Shown: positions 55,423-64,000 of the stretch, piece by piece
Layout: each line of letters begins with the position of its first letter
Numbering within the stretch: the stretch's first letter is position 1
NCBI RefSeq assembly: GCF_900116875.1
Contig: NZ_FPCC01000011.1
Location: 1-64,000, forward strand
DNA from: Butyrivibrio sp. INlla21
GTDB taxonomy: Bacteria; Bacillota; Clostridia; Lachnospirales; Lachnospiraceae
Reading direction: 5' to 3'
DNA: 64,000 nt
The notes under the pieces: model-generated
The model's input: only the letters and a program-made list of their open reading frames with translations
What the model was told of the DNA's origin: nothing
The model's database searches: none
Translations under genes and position numbers: made by a program

Positions 55423-56241
55423 CTATTTATCAGCTATATCTTGGCTATCATAAAAATAGAATAATCCCAAAAAGACTAGTGTCGGAATCGTTAAAAACAA
55501 CTGCACACGCAATGATGATATAAAGGACAATATCATATATTTACCAACTATTGCTCCTATAATTTTTACTATGATACTAAAGAATATAAGCAAAGCAGGA
55601 GCGATAAATATAAATTTAAACTTTCCTGTAGAAAGTCGCTCTCCCTTTATTCCGTAATGGCTGACAATTCGAAAAAGCAAGACATATGCCAATCCAACCA
55701 TAAATGCTCCAACTGTGAAAGCAATATAAAAGATGATCTCACCGGATTCCGCCGTAATATTCCTTACCAGTACAACCATCATTCTAACCAGATTAATAAC
55801 CGAAGACAGAACAAATCCTCCGTACACAAACTGTGAAAATCTATATTTTCTTATCAGCAATATTGATATGACAAGAAGAAGCGGTAATATTCCATCCAAT
55901 ATAAACATTATGGAATACAGTGCCGCCATAACGCTTGAAAAAGCAATTAACCCATCCATTTTTATAGCTTCGAATGATGTGATTAACGATGCAAAAAATC
56001 CATAAACCGAAAATATCTCCGCCAGGACATTGAAAAGAACCGCCTTTGACGAAAACTGTCTTTTTGTACTGTCTGTCTTGTCCGGTAGGATATTCGCATG
56101 TATCAAAGCTATGATCGGAGTTACCAATCCATAAAAGAAAAATCCGATCTTAGCTCCGTAATAGCCTTTATTGTTCACTATATTCATTGCGATAAAAGCC
56201 AGCAGAAAAGCTACTGCCAAGCTTATAAATTTAAGGATCAT
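55423..56241 (-). CDS. Polytopic membrane protein, unknown function
   Basis: 272 residues with about seven hydrophobic helices (roughly 2-21, 29-47, 67-88, 96-125, 137-158, 168-195, 215-262 containing two). No catalytic or transport motif is recognised. GGAGG precedes the ATG. It lies between the phosphatase and the immunity-gene array on the same strand. It could be an immunity factor against a membrane-acting toxin or part of the secretion locus; neither is shown by sequence. Confidence 0.6.
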   Translation of the reverse strand: MILKFISLAVAFLLAFIAMNIVNNKGYYGAKIGFFFYGLVTPIIALIHANILPDKTDSTKRQFSSKAVLFNVLAEIFSVYGFFASLITSFEAIKMDGLIAFSSVMAALYSIMFILDGILPLLLVISILLIRKYRFSQFVYGGFVLSSVINLVRMMVVLVRNITAESGEIIFYIAFTVGAFMVGLAYVLLFRIVSHYGIKGERLSTGKFKFIFIAPALLIFFSIIVKIIGAIVGKYMILSFISSLRVQLFLTIPTLVFLGLFYFYDSQDIADK

Positions 56242-56288
56242 TAATCTATTTCCTCCAAATAGTTTTCATACAGTAAAAATAATTATTT

Positions 56289-56810
56289 CTACAGATTGTC
56301 CCGTAAATAATGCTCATAAACTCGAATCAATTCATCAATATCAACATTCTTCTCTTCAACGTAAGGTTTTGATAACATTTCCCCATCTTTTTTTGTGTAT
56401 ACAACCCTTACCTTCGGCGCTGACACCTCATTTCTATCTAGCTGTTTCCTGCATACATATTGTTCGATTCCTAACCATCCCGGAAGCAATCCCAGTCCAT
56501 ACTCAATTTCAATCTTTCCATCTATAATATTATTAACTAACCACTCTGTAGGAATCTTAGACAATCCGGTGTCATAATCCACATAACACATTACATAGAA
56601 AATATCTGTCAATTCTTCTTCATCTACTTTTTTTGCCATATCCCCATAACTATTCGGCTGAAAATCCATTCTATATTTTTGAGGATCACTTGTAATTATA
56701 TGACTATAATCAGCATGTTCCGCCTTATAGAATCTCCAATCTTCACCGAATTGTACAATCTTACACGTATAGCGGTATTCATTTCCTTTATATTTTGCTA
56801 TCATATTCAT
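56289..56810 (-). CDS. Putative immunity protein, family A copy 3
   Basis: 173 residues, soluble and acidic, of unrecognised fold. It is clearly paralogous to the gene at 58784 over its whole length (shared FYKAEHAD-type block, IPTEWLVNNIIDGKIEIEYG, LGLLPGW, PKVR-VYTKK, PYVEE, HYLRDN) and more distantly to that at 57606. It is the most distant family A copy from the toxin, last of the array. Repeated small genes directly behind a polymorphic toxin are the usual arrangement for immunity proteins, hence the call. Confidence 0.65.
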   Translation of the reverse strand: MNMIAKYKGNEYRYTCKIVQFGEDWRFYKAEHADYSHIITSDPQKYRMDFQPNSYGDMAKKVDEEELTDIFYVMCYVDYDTGLSKIPTEWLVNNIIDGKIEIEYGLGLLPGWLGIEQYVCRKQLDRNEVSAPKVRVVYTKKDGEMLSKPYVEEKNVDIDELIRVYEHYLRDNL

Positions 56811-56853
56811 GGCTGTATTATACCTTTTTACTCACACGCATTACGGTTCTTCT

Positions 56854-57168
56854 TTAAGATGTATACCATTTTAACTTGTCTTGATATATGCTCTCTGCTC
56901 TTCTAACCTTCTCCACTAATAAGTCACATGCCTCTTCTTCAGTGGCTACAACTTTAGAATATCTAGGCATTCCTCTTTCAGATTCCGTTATGAAAATGCG
57001 ATATCTTCCGTCCTCTAACTTATGTATTCCAAATACATCTGTACAGTTATGCCATTCATTATTACTATAAACCACTTCTCCTTTAACATATTCTTTTACG
57101 GTACCATCCATGTGTACCTTCAGTAAATCCTCTTTCTCTAACACCTCTTCTAATTCAGGAATATTCAT
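56854..57168 (-). CDS. Putative immunity protein, family B copy 2
   Basis: 104 residues, soluble. It is a close paralogue of the next gene at 57198: both start MNIPELEE and share HMDGTVK-YVKGEV, FGI, ESERG/DSERG and EEEAC. I do not recognise the family. The upstream 30-40 bases are also duplicated, so this is a tandem gene duplication with a 356-bp period. Confidence 0.65.
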   Translation of the reverse strand: MNIPELEEVLEKEDLLKVHMDGTVKEYVKGEVVYSNNEWHNCTDVFGIHKLEDGRYRIFITESERGMPRYSKVVATEEEACDLLVEKVRRAESIYQDKLKWYTS

Positions 57169-57173
57169 TTTGG

Positions 57174-57566
57174 ATTCCTCTTAACTAATGAATCTTTTTA
57201 CTTTTTATTTTTTTCTGTATACCATTGCAATGATTTTTTATATATTCTGTCCTTTCTTCTAATCATCTCTAATAAATCTTCACATGCCTCTTCTTCAGTC
57301 CCGTACATACTAGTGTAATCAGATATTCCTCTTTCAGAGTCATTTATAAAAGTATAATATAACCCCTCATCAGACTTAACTATTCCGAATACATCTGTAT
57401 ATTTTTGCCATTCGCCATTTTTATATATCACTTCGCCTTTCACATATTTTTTAACGGTACCATCCATATGTATCTCAAGCAAATCTTCTTTCTTTAATGT
57501 CTCCTCTAATTCAGGAATATTCATTTTTAATTCCTCTTAACTAATGAATCTTTTTACTTTATATTT
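57174..57566. repeat. Tandem duplication covering family B genes (356-bp period)
   Basis: ATTCCTCTTAACTAATGAAT followed by CTTTTTACTTT occurs identically just upstream of each family B gene start (from 57174 and from 57530). The coding parts are diverged paralogues. The conserved upstream copy indicates duplication of a unit of about 356 bp with later divergence of the coding part. Confidence 0.75.
57198..57524 (-). CDS. Putative immunity protein, family B copy 1
   Basis: 108 residues, paralogue of the gene at 56854, with a slightly longer basic tail (YTEKNKK). The coding differences are concentrated in the middle (KNGEWQKYTDVFGIVKSDEG), as expected if specificity is set there. It lies 81 bases behind a family A gene. 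Confidence 0.65.
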   Translation of the reverse strand: MNIPELEETLKKEDLLEIHMDGTVKKYVKGEVIYKNGEWQKYTDVFGIVKSDEGLYYTFINDSERGISDYTSMYGTEEEACEDLLEMIRRKDRIYKKSLQWYTEKNKK

Positions 57567-57605
57567 TTTCCCCAATCCTCCAGAGCAAAGAATTTCCGCT
57601 TACTT

Positions 57606-58118
57606 TTATAAATTTTTCCACCAATATTCTCTATATACACGAATTAACTCATCAATATCTACCCTTTTTTCATCTACTACTGGTTCGCTATACTTTATCC
57701 CATCCTTTTTGGTATATACATATTGCAGCTTTGACGATTTAATGTCATCTTTATCAATTAGATTAAAGCTCGTATATTTGTCACATGCACTCCATCCCGG
57801 AAGATGTCCCAGTCCATATTCAACCTTAATTTTTTCATCAATGATATCTTGAACTATCCATTCTGTCGGAATGCTTGGTAAGTCTGTATCATATCCGACA
57901 ATATACTCAATATAAAAAATATCCGAAAGACTCTGTTCATCAATTTTCATATACATTATGTCGTTTCGTTTAATGAATCCAGACAGTTGTTTTTCAAGTC
58001 TTCTGGTTGATAAATAGCTCTTCCCACAATTTATTGCCACATTATGATTCCAATCAATCTTCTCTTTCTCACAAGAATAGTTATAAAAATTCCCTTTGTA
58101 TTTTGCTATCATCATCAT
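57606..58118 (-). CDS. Putative immunity protein, family A copy 2
   Basis: 170 residues, the most diverged member of family A. The C-terminal half (IPTEWIVQDIIDEKIKVEYG, LGHLPGW, YVYTKKDG, DEKRVDIDELIRVY) aligns with the other two, while residues about 15-60 do not. It begins 15 bases behind the orphan toxin tip, just as family A copy 1 begins 14 bases behind the full toxin. This matched toxin-tip/family A spacing is the main reason to see it as the tip's immunity partner. Confidence 0.7.
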   Translation of the reverse strand: MMMIAKYKGNFYNYSCEKEKIDWNHNVAINCGKSYLSTRRLEKQLSGFIKRNDIMYMKIDEQSLSDIFYIEYIVGYDTDLPSIPTEWIVQDIIDEKIKVEYGLGHLPGWSACDKYTSFNLIDKDDIKSSKLQYVYTKKDGIKYSEPVVDEKRVDIDELIRVYREYWWKNL

Positions 58119-58133
58119 TTCTAATCTTCCTTC

Positions 58134-58727
58134 TTAATTAAGGACCATAAAATGACCTTCTATATCGTCCCAGCAACCAATCATTATTTCTTTTCCGGAA
58201 GGTTCGATTCTAAAAATCGCTCCTCCGGATATTTCAATCCCAAGTTGATTAAGTGTCTCATCATATTTCATAGAGCAATTAAATTCCGGAATTAAATGCT
58301 CGCTACTTGCGGTGAATCCTGTTCCTGTACATGGAGGTTTATTATATTCATTAACCTTTGAATACATGTTATTAGTAAAAGATGCGTAGGTCGTAAACCT
58401 CAACACATACAAATCCTCGCCTTTCTCAATGGCCTTAACATAATCATTTCCATCATATGCCCCCGGTAAACTTTTGTTCTCTACATAGTAATCCAGTCTG
58501 ACATTTTTAAAAGCCTCTTCCAGATTATTTGCAAAAGGAGCCAAATCAGCTGCCCTGTACACATCCCCCGTAACATTGGTTTTTCCTCTATAAAGGTATT
58601 CCTCAACTTGGTACGGTGATAAGACTTTTTGTAGAATTGTTTTACCATCAATCATTGGTATTGTTTTTCTGAAATTATATATTTTTTCACTAAGGCTTTG
58701 TTGATTCAAAGAATTATCAATATCCAT
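58134..58727 (-). CDS. Orphan toxin C-terminal tip
   Basis: 197 residues with no secretion or trafficking region. From about residue 30 to the end it aligns with the last about 165 residues of the large toxin at 59320: LYRGKTNVTG, RAAD, NNLEEA, RLDY, YDGN, AIEKGEDLYVLRF, CTGTG, SSEHLIPEF and GGAIFRIEPSG. Shared polar residues include Arg58, Glu143 and Glu148. It begins with ATG with only a GGGG-type ribosome binding site. Orphan tips with their own immunity gene are typical reservoirs in polymorphic toxin loci, exchanged by recombination into the full-length gene. The activity is unknown. Confidence 0.75.
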   Translation of the reverse strand: MDIDNSLNQQSLSEKIYNFRKTIPMIDGKTILQKVLSPYQVEEYLYRGKTNVTGDVYRAADLAPFANNLEEAFKNVRLDYYVENKSLPGAYDGNDYVKAIEKGEDLYVLRFTTYASFTNNMYSKVNEYNKPPCTGTGFTASSEHLIPEFNCSMKYDETLNQLGIEISGGAIFRIEPSGKEIMIGCWDDIEGHFMVLN

Positions 58728-58783
58728 TACATGTACCCCGCTTACTTTGGCTATTTAAAAAGACCTAAATTCATATGGAACAA

Positions 58784-59305
58784 CTAAATATTATCCCTTA
58801 AATAATGATTATAAATACTAATCATTTCCTCTATATCAACCGCTCTTTCTTCTACATATGGTTCTTTAAGCATGTTTCCGTTCTTCTTGGTGTAAATAAA
58901 CCTCACCTTTGGTGAAGATACTTCGTCTTTACCAAGTAGTTTACTGCACACATACTGATCAACACCATTCCACCCCGGCAACAACCCTAATCCATATTCA
59001 ATTTCGATTTTTCCATCTATAATGTTATTTACTAGCCACTCGGTTGGAATTTTAGCCAATCCGGTGTCATAGTTTATAAAGCAGTTAACATAAAAAATAT
59101 CGCTTAGCTCTTCTTCTGCTATTTTTTTTCCCATTTCCCCAAAGCTATCTGGTAGAAAATCTTCCTTACTTTTTCTTGCGTCGTTGGTAACTATTCGACT
59201 GAAATCAGCATGTTCAGCTCTGTAATACCTCCAATCTTGAGCAAATTTTAGATATTTACAGGTATAGCTGTATTCAACTCCCCTGTATATGGCTATCATA
59301 TTCAT
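58784..59305 (-). CDS. Putative immunity protein, family A copy 1 (cognate to the large toxin)
   Basis: 173 residues, soluble. It starts 14 bases after the toxin stop, behind a strong AAGGAGA site, so it is translated together with the toxin. It shares most residues with the copy at 56289. The tight linkage makes it the probable neutraliser of the 1395-residue toxin. Confidence 0.72.
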   Translation of the reverse strand: MNMIAIYRGVEYSYTCKYLKFAQDWRYYRAEHADFSRIVTNDARKSKEDFLPDSFGEMGKKIAEEELSDIFYVNCFINYDTGLAKIPTEWLVNNIIDGKIEIEYGLGLLPGWNGVDQYVCSKLLGKDEVSSPKVRFIYTKKNGNMLKEPYVEERAVDIEEMISIYNHYLRDNI

Positions 59306-59319
59306 TTTTCACCTTCTCC

Positions 59320-62300
59320 TTATGAAATAAGCTTAAAAGCCTTCTCTCCGCGGGACATATATCCCAGTAACGTTTCTGTCCCGTCCGGACTTATCTTATA
59401 GATAGCCCCTTCCGAAATCATCTGGCCAGCTGAATTATACGATAAATCAGGATTCATCGAAAGTGTATACTCTGGTATTATGTGTTCATTACTGCCAAGA
59501 ACTCCAGTTCCGGTACACGGGTGACCGCTATGTATATCCTGTCTTACGTACATATCACTTGTCGGAGGATTATCTGTTTTAAATCTTATCACATACATAT
59601 CCTCTCCATTTTCGATGGCCTCCATAAAATTATTACCATCATATATATCTGGGCTACCTGCGCAATAATCTAACCTTGCGCTCTCTACCGCCTGTTCAAG
59701 GTTATTACTATAAGGTGTGATATCCGCTGCTCGTGACACACAGCCTGTAACGTTTGTCTTTCCATCGTATAAATAATTATCCTTCTGCTTCGGATTTATT
59801 ATCTTTTGCCAAACCGTGTCCGCATCCGTTTCTATTCCACTTCTTTGCTCTGCAAGGTCAGCAAGTATTTGTTTCTGTTCATATGAATTTGTATTATATC
59901 TTATGTCATCATATGCTATAGATCCATCTAAGTTTTCTTTAAACTTACATGTTGTTGCGCTGTTGGCTTTTAAATAGGCAGCACGCTCGTCTGCTGTAAA
60001 TTGTCCCTCAAAACTATCCTTAGCAAGAAAATTGTCACCTCTGTAAATACTATTTATTTCTTGCGCTTCAGTTTCTAACTCCGCGCCGGATGAACTAAGC
60101 TCTGTATTATGAATAAATGTTCTGTTTGAATCACCAAGTGCTTTTGCGTCTTCAATTCTTCTCGCTTGGATAAGTGCTGCTCTATCTTCTCTAGCCATAT
60201 CACCAAGAACATTTTGAGCATCCGATGTCTCCATCTTAAGAAGAATTTGTGCCGACTCGGTCAGGTCTCCTTCCGCGCTTCTTGGCAAGGATTTTACAAA
60301 CCAATTTTTTATGACACTTTCTTGCTTAGCCACAGGCAAAGAATCATATACTTTTTCAGCCACACTATAGTCAAACCTTGACATAACTTCTGCAGCTTCG
60401 TCAGCATCCAATCCTTTTACCAGCAATTTTAATTCTTTTTCATCCAGATTCTTAAGATACATTGAAGTATCTTCAACCTCTCTAAACGCCCTGGCCATAT
60501 CATCTGCCTGGCTGGACATCCTTGCCCCTTTACCAAGGTTATATAGTCTGGCAACCTCTCCCCTTCCTGATGCTGTAAGAAGCGTTTTTCCTGCCCTAAA
60601 TCCGCATGAGAACAAAAGGTTTAGTCCAAACTCTTTTCCGGCCTCTTTCATGACATCTTCAAATGACATGCCATTAAGATAGTTTTCTGCTGCGTTGGGA
60701 ATAATAAATAGTACTGTGGGCAGCACTTGCTCCATACTTATCTCTGCTATTGTTGTACCTATCTTGGTCGATATTTCATAAGCTACAAGTTCATCGCCAA
60801 CGCACTGGGCAACAACAGGTGTTAGCTCCGAAGCTATTCCGTCAGCCATAGCTCCCGTAGCTCCTGCCGCTTCAAGCAACTCTCCGCCAACCCACATAAG
60901 AACCAGATCCATTCCGATCTTTCCCATGAGGTATCCGCCTTCAGAGAATCCCTCTGCCTGTGTATACTCTCTTGAAGTGTAACTGTGCTTGTAATCAATA
61001 TACTCCTGATACGTTTCATCGCCCCAGTTAATCTTCTTTTCTATGATATATCCAATATCTCCAAACGCCTTAAATATGCTGGCCGCACCATGATATACTG
61101 CATCTAAAGTATGCAGTTCATTACTCCATGTCGACTGGTCAAGAACATATGCTGTATTCTTAGCTTCTTTTGCGGCTATATATAGCATGTCCTCTTCGTT
61201 TCCACGCTTGAAGGCTGCATAGTCAATATCCATGTTCTGATGTCTTGCACCGACTATATATGAAGTATTCTCATAGTATTTAATATAACACTTGGAAACC
61301 TCTGAAAGAGCTTCATATTCTTCCTGTGTCATTACCTGATTATAACAGTTTCTGGTTATATATTTCTGAACCTTTTGTTTCTCTTCTTCCGTGAGAGATT
61401 CATAAGCTTCTTTTCTGCCCTCAAAGAAATGGTCATCATCATATTTCTTTAGCTTGTCAGATATTCTGACCATTTCTTCATTAAAGCCTGTTGCTTCATC
61501 TATATAGTAGCTGGCTTCAGCCATGTTGGCTTCGCCAACCCTACCTATCATGTAGTTTCTATGGTCTTCATCAAGAACTATATTCAGCTTTCCGTATGAC
61601 ATATGCTGATCTTTACTCATATCCTGCCAATCAGCATAAAACAGATCGGGATGCTTTGCCTGCATGACCATTAAATAAGCCAACTGATGCTTCTCATCTT
61701 TAAACCATGCCTCCCTAACGCTGGAAGGAATAGAATTAGATCCATCCGCCATCTTCTCCGCCATATATAGATCGCTTTCGAAAGCGGGATCATAATCTTC
61801 GCTGTTCTGATATGAATAATAAAGAACTTTAGTAGAAAGCTCTTCCAGCGCATCTTCGCACAGAGGCCAGTATCCTGCAAGCATTTTTGAGTTTCCGGAG
61901 CCAAATGACGAATAGAGATTGATAAGCTCATTCATACATGCTGCATTACAAGGATTATATGCACTGTCAGCTTTTTTCTTAACCAGATCCACATACTCTT
62001 TGACATTATCTTTTGCATCTTGAGACAACAGATTAACATCAACAGAAAAAGCTCTATTATAATCACCATATGATGAAATCGTCTCATCAAGACATTCCAT
62101 GTCATGAGTGTTCTTTGCATCACAAAGAAAAAGAGCAAGTCTTGCATGGCTCATGCCGAGCTCTTCCTGATGCTTATATAAACATGGATTCATCTCAGCG
62201 TTTTTATCTATATAATTAAGACACCTTTTATAATCAACCAGATATGCAAATGACTGTCCGGATACATACTCATTTATTGCATCAAACGAATCTTTATACT

Positions 62301-63507
62301 GGTCATAATAGTTTTGGTAACTCTTGGTCTGCTTTTCGTCTTTACCTTTAGCGCATGCTAAATTTAGCGACATCGAGGTCGCCGCTCTGTCATGCTCTAC
62401 TCTTACTTTAAAATAGACTCCACTCTCTCGTGTCCCGTATACGAACTCAAAATCCTTGTTACCGTTCGGAGTATGGTTATCTGCAAGATCGTACAATTCA
62501 TAGTTCATGCATGATAATCCAGAAATCATTTTTCCGGCATAGCTATCACTGCCCATCATCTTCTTCAGTTCTTTTCCTGCAGCCGACAATGTAAGCGTTC
62601 TTGTTCCCTTATCGTCCGGATTCTGTGTATCCATACTGGTGGCAACAGCCGCCCTATCTTCAATCGCAATACAACCGGTCAGTCCTCTCTCTACATGATC
62701 TCTGTACTGTCTAGCAAGGGGGCTTAAGTCGTCATCATAATATTCTTCCCAATGCCTCGCATTGTATTCTATAATATGCTTTACTGCCCACTTTTCATCA
62801 TCTGAAAGATTCTCCCAATCTTCCATCTTATCTTCATATACGTATCTATCGGCAGCATCGCTATATACAGTAAATTCCCTTAAAAGAGTATCTTTAGTTG
62901 CATCTCCGGTAAAAAAGAAATCATCCTCTTCTCCAAACTCTGTTTTCCAGAGCCAGTCACATAGATGCTGAGGATCTGCTATGTTATACGGAAGATCAAA
63001 CGGGGTTCCGAGATATGTGATGTTTAAGTCCGCATGATCTTTCATGCTCGTACTGAGAGCCTGAAGTTTTTGATAAAACGGCCTGTCTATATGCACCGCT
63101 ACATCTTCTTGTACTGTTGATGTAAAGTCAACGAGGTTAGTTCTCCTTTCCTCCATATCTGTTACATCTGCTTCTGTATATGCCTTGTCTATATGCCCCA
63201 GATCAAGAAAATCTATACCTGAGCTGTCTATGTCATCATTTGCTTCGTCCACGATCTCCAAGATCCTATTGTAATAATCGTCAAGTCTCTGCATCCAATA
63301 GTTGTCATAGGCTTCGTTTCTTGTTGTCCACTCGTCTCTATGAGATTTAAAGATCTGAGATTCACATTCAATGGCAGCTGTGCTGGTACTACTTGTATAT
63401 CCACCACTCTGGTATCCACTTCCATTATATCCACCGGGATGATATCCGGTTGCATATCCATTTCTTGAATGTCCTCCACCTACATCTGTTCCTTCTATAT
63501 TCCCCAT
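59320..63507 (-). CDS. Large polymorphic toxin, probable T7SS substrate
   Basis: 1395 residues with no signal peptide. The N-terminus (11-46) is Gly/Tyr/Ser-rich (SRNGYATGYHPGGYNGSGY). A helical segment follows (about 48-95, DEWTTRNEAYDNYWMQRLDDYYNRILEIVDEAND), reminiscent of secretion-targeting helical domains of T7SS effectors, though no LXG motif is recognised. A long helical middle region (about 100-860) leads to a hydrophobic stretch (about 865-1000, DLVLMWVGGELLEAAGATG, VLPTVLFIIPNAAENYL), as pre-toxin translocation regions often are. A linker (about 1010-1240) precedes the toxic tip (about 1243-1395), whose second copy is the orphan gene at 58134. Tip residues shared by both copies include Arg1259, Glu1341 and Glu1346. 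AAGGAG precedes the ATG. A YukD-like gene lies directly upstream. Secretion route and toxic activity are inferences. Confidence 0.75.
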   Translation of the reverse strand: MGNIEGTDVGGGHSRNGYATGYHPGGYNGSGYQSGGYTSSTSTAAIECESQIFKSHRDEWTTRNEAYDNYWMQRLDDYYNRILEIVDEANDDIDSSGIDFLDLGHIDKAYTEADVTDMEERRTNLVDFTSTVQEDVAVHIDRPFYQKLQALSTSMKDHADLNITYLGTPFDLPYNIADPQHLCDWLWKTEFGEEDDFFFTGDATKDTLLREFTVYSDAADRYVYEDKMEDWENLSDDEKWAVKHIIEYNARHWEEYYDDDLSPLARQYRDHVERGLTGCIAIEDRAAVATSMDTQNPDDKGTRTLTLSAAGKELKKMMGSDSYAGKMISGLSCMNYELYDLADNHTPNGNKDFEFVYGTRESGVYFKVRVEHDRAATSMSLNLACAKGKDEKQTKSYQNYYDQYKDSFDAINEYVSGQSFAYLVDYKRCLNYIDKNAEMNPCLYKHQEELGMSHARLALFLCDAKNTHDMECLDETISSYGDYNRAFSVDVNLLSQDAKDNVKEYVDLVKKKADSAYNPCNAACMNELINLYSSFGSGNSKMLAGYWPLCEDALEELSTKVLYYSYQNSEDYDPAFESDLYMAEKMADGSNSIPSSVREAWFKDEKHQLAYLMVMQAKHPDLFYADWQDMSKDQHMSYGKLNIVLDEDHRNYMIGRVGEANMAEASYYIDEATGFNEEMVRISDKLKKYDDDHFFEGRKEAYESLTEEEKQKVQKYITRNCYNQVMTQEEYEALSEVSKCYIKYYENTSYIVGARHQNMDIDYAAFKRGNEEDMLYIAAKEAKNTAYVLDQSTWSNELHTLDAVYHGAASIFKAFGDIGYIIEKKINWGDETYQEYIDYKHSYTSREYTQAEGFSEGGYLMGKIGMDLVLMWVGGELLEAAGATGAMADGIASELTPVVAQCVGDELVAYEISTKIGTTIAEISMEQVLPTVLFIIPNAAENYLNGMSFEDVMKEAGKEFGLNLLFSCGFRAGKTLLTASGRGEVARLYNLGKGARMSSQADDMARAFREVEDTSMYLKNLDEKELKLLVKGLDADEAAEVMSRFDYSVAEKVYDSLPVAKQESVIKNWFVKSLPRSAEGDLTESAQILLKMETSDAQNVLGDMAREDRAALIQARRIEDAKALGDSNRTFIHNTELSSSGAELETEAQEINSIYRGDNFLAKDSFEGQFTADERAAYLKANSATTCKFKENLDGSIAYDDIRYNTNSYEQKQILADLAEQRSGIETDADTVWQKIINPKQKDNYLYDGKTNVTGCVSRAADITPYSNNLEQAVESARLDYCAGSPDIYDGNNFMEAIENGEDMYVIRFKTDNPPTSDMYVRQDIHSGHPCTGTGVLGSNEHIIPEYTLSMNPDLSYNSAGQMISEGAIYKISPDGTETLLGYMSRGEKAFKLIS

Positions 63508-63536
63508 TGCATCTCCTTTTCCATGCTTCTTCTTTC

Positions 63537-63794
63537 TTAATGCCTAACATATATACATGAGCCATTTCTCACCCCATAGTCTTTTACTTGCTTCTCTCCG
63601 CGCAAAAGGACTATAGGGTTCTCAACTCTTAAAAAACATTCCTTTGGATCATCCATATTTATTCCCAGATCAAATCCTTTATTCAATCCGTAGATAAGCT
63701 CATTAGCAGAGATATTAAGAGGAATCTCTACATCCAGCCCCTTATCTTCTCTATTTCTTTTTAATATTACTATTGCTTTTTCATCACTATTCAT
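63537..63794 (-). CDS. YukD/EsaB-like ubiquitin-fold protein of type VII secretion
   Basis: 85 residues. The sequence AIVILKRNREDKGLDVEIPLNISANELIYGLN, then GFDLGINMDDPKECFLRVENPIVLLRGEKQVKDYGVRNGSCIYV, fits the ubiquitin-like YukD/EsaB fold of Firmicutes T7SSb loci. It is cytoplasmic and required for or regulating secretion in Bacillus and Staphylococcus. It lies between an incomplete gene on the right edge and the toxin, on the same strand. This is the chief evidence that the toxin belongs to a T7SS. Confidence 0.8.
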   Translation of the reverse strand: MNSDEKAIVILKRNREDKGLDVEIPLNISANELIYGLNKGFDLGINMDDPKECFLRVENPIVLLRGEKQVKDYGVRNGSCIYVRH

Positions 63795-63814
63795 GATAAT
63801 TCCAGGCCTCGCTT

Positions 63815-64000
63815 TTATAACACTGCTTCCGCTGTTTTTCTGTAATGCCCTAATTTTCTCAGTTTCTTCAGATCATATGTACGATCATACTTTACAGTTT
63901 CCGAAACCGCGACATCTTCATACTCATTTACTTTTTCATCTGAATCATTGTGATGTACAATTATTTTCTCGGTATCAAGGCCATCCAAAACAGATAAAAA
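63815..64000 (-). CDS. C-terminal end of a gene cut by the window edge
   Basis: An open frame runs from the right edge to a TAA at 63815-63817, giving the last 61 residues (ending LKKLRKLGHYRKTAEAVL). It is charged and hydrophilic with no recognisable motif. From position, it should be another component or substrate of the T7SS locus. It stops 20 bases before the YukD-like start. Confidence 0.55.
   Translation of the reverse strand, partial: FLSVLDGLDTEKIIVHHNDSDEKVNEYEDVAVSETVKYDRTYDLKKLRKLGHYRKTAEAVL

Noticed and set aside
58134-58727. ADP-ribosyltransferase assignment for the toxin tip
   Set aside because: The shared Arg and two Glu residues and a Gly/Ser-rich block are suggestive, but the order and spacing do not give a clear R-S-E signature, so no activity is claimed.

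Overview
The window looks like chromosomal DNA of an anaerobic, fibre-degrading member of the Lachnospiraceae (Clostridia), of the Butyrivibrio/Pseudobutyrivibrio kind. The evidence is Firmicutes-type ribosome binding sites, a moderate GC content, a glucuronoxylan-utilisation cluster, an F-type ATP synthase whose c subunit has a two-carboxylate sodium-type ion site, pyruvate formate-lyase with an Fnr-like regulator, a Crh-like HPr with HPr kinase, and a type VII secretion (T7SS) toxin locus. The genus is an inference. Nearly all genes lie on the minus strand. No rRNA, tRNA or CRISPR array was seen.

Layout: 1-354 is the 5' part of a class IIC group II intron, inserted just behind the terminator of the first gene. 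479-9291 is a xylan side-chain/oligosaccharide cluster: an isomerase-family protein, GH3 beta-xylosidase, GH67 alpha-glucuronidase, a divergent AraC regulator and an SGNH acetylesterase. 9433-16683 is the complete atp operon (accessory Z and I genes, then B-E-F-H-A-G-D-C). 16946-22355 holds aspS, a KPVIYLYPE-type exported protein, a LysM-like membrane protein, an autoregulated MerR gene and a divergent AAA+ ATPase preceded by a helically phased repeat array. 22416-29160 holds a 5'-nucleotidase lipoprotein, MgtE with an unannotated upstream ORF in a structured leader, a chemoreceptor and a membrane-anchored amidase.

29287-34964 is a nitrogen operon read leftwards: an Amt-PII fusion, asnB, a chimeric gene joining the N-terminal part of type III glutamine synthetase to the extreme C-terminus of glutamate synthase large subunit, and gltD. 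A strong promoter and a leader with two terminator-like hairpins precede it. 35401-45011 holds an XRE protein, a MATE transporter, pflB (with a perfect Fnr box), pflA, the Fnr-like regulator, a Nudix hydrolase, a Na/Pi-cotransporter-PhoU protein and a GNAT enzyme. 45231-52296 is uvrC-hprK-glk-murB-rapZ-whiA-crh, linking carbon-catabolite signalling with cell-wall and division functions.

52283-64000 is a T7SS-associated locus: a YukD/EsaB-like protein, a 1395-residue polymorphic toxin, an orphan copy of its C-terminal tip, five small putative immunity genes in two paralogous families, a polytopic membrane protein, a PP2C phosphatase and a Ser/Thr kinase. The items most worth following up are the phased-repeat/AAA+ module, the mgtE upstream ORF, the glnN-gltB chimera with a second intron-like scar nearby, and the toxin-tip/immunity array.
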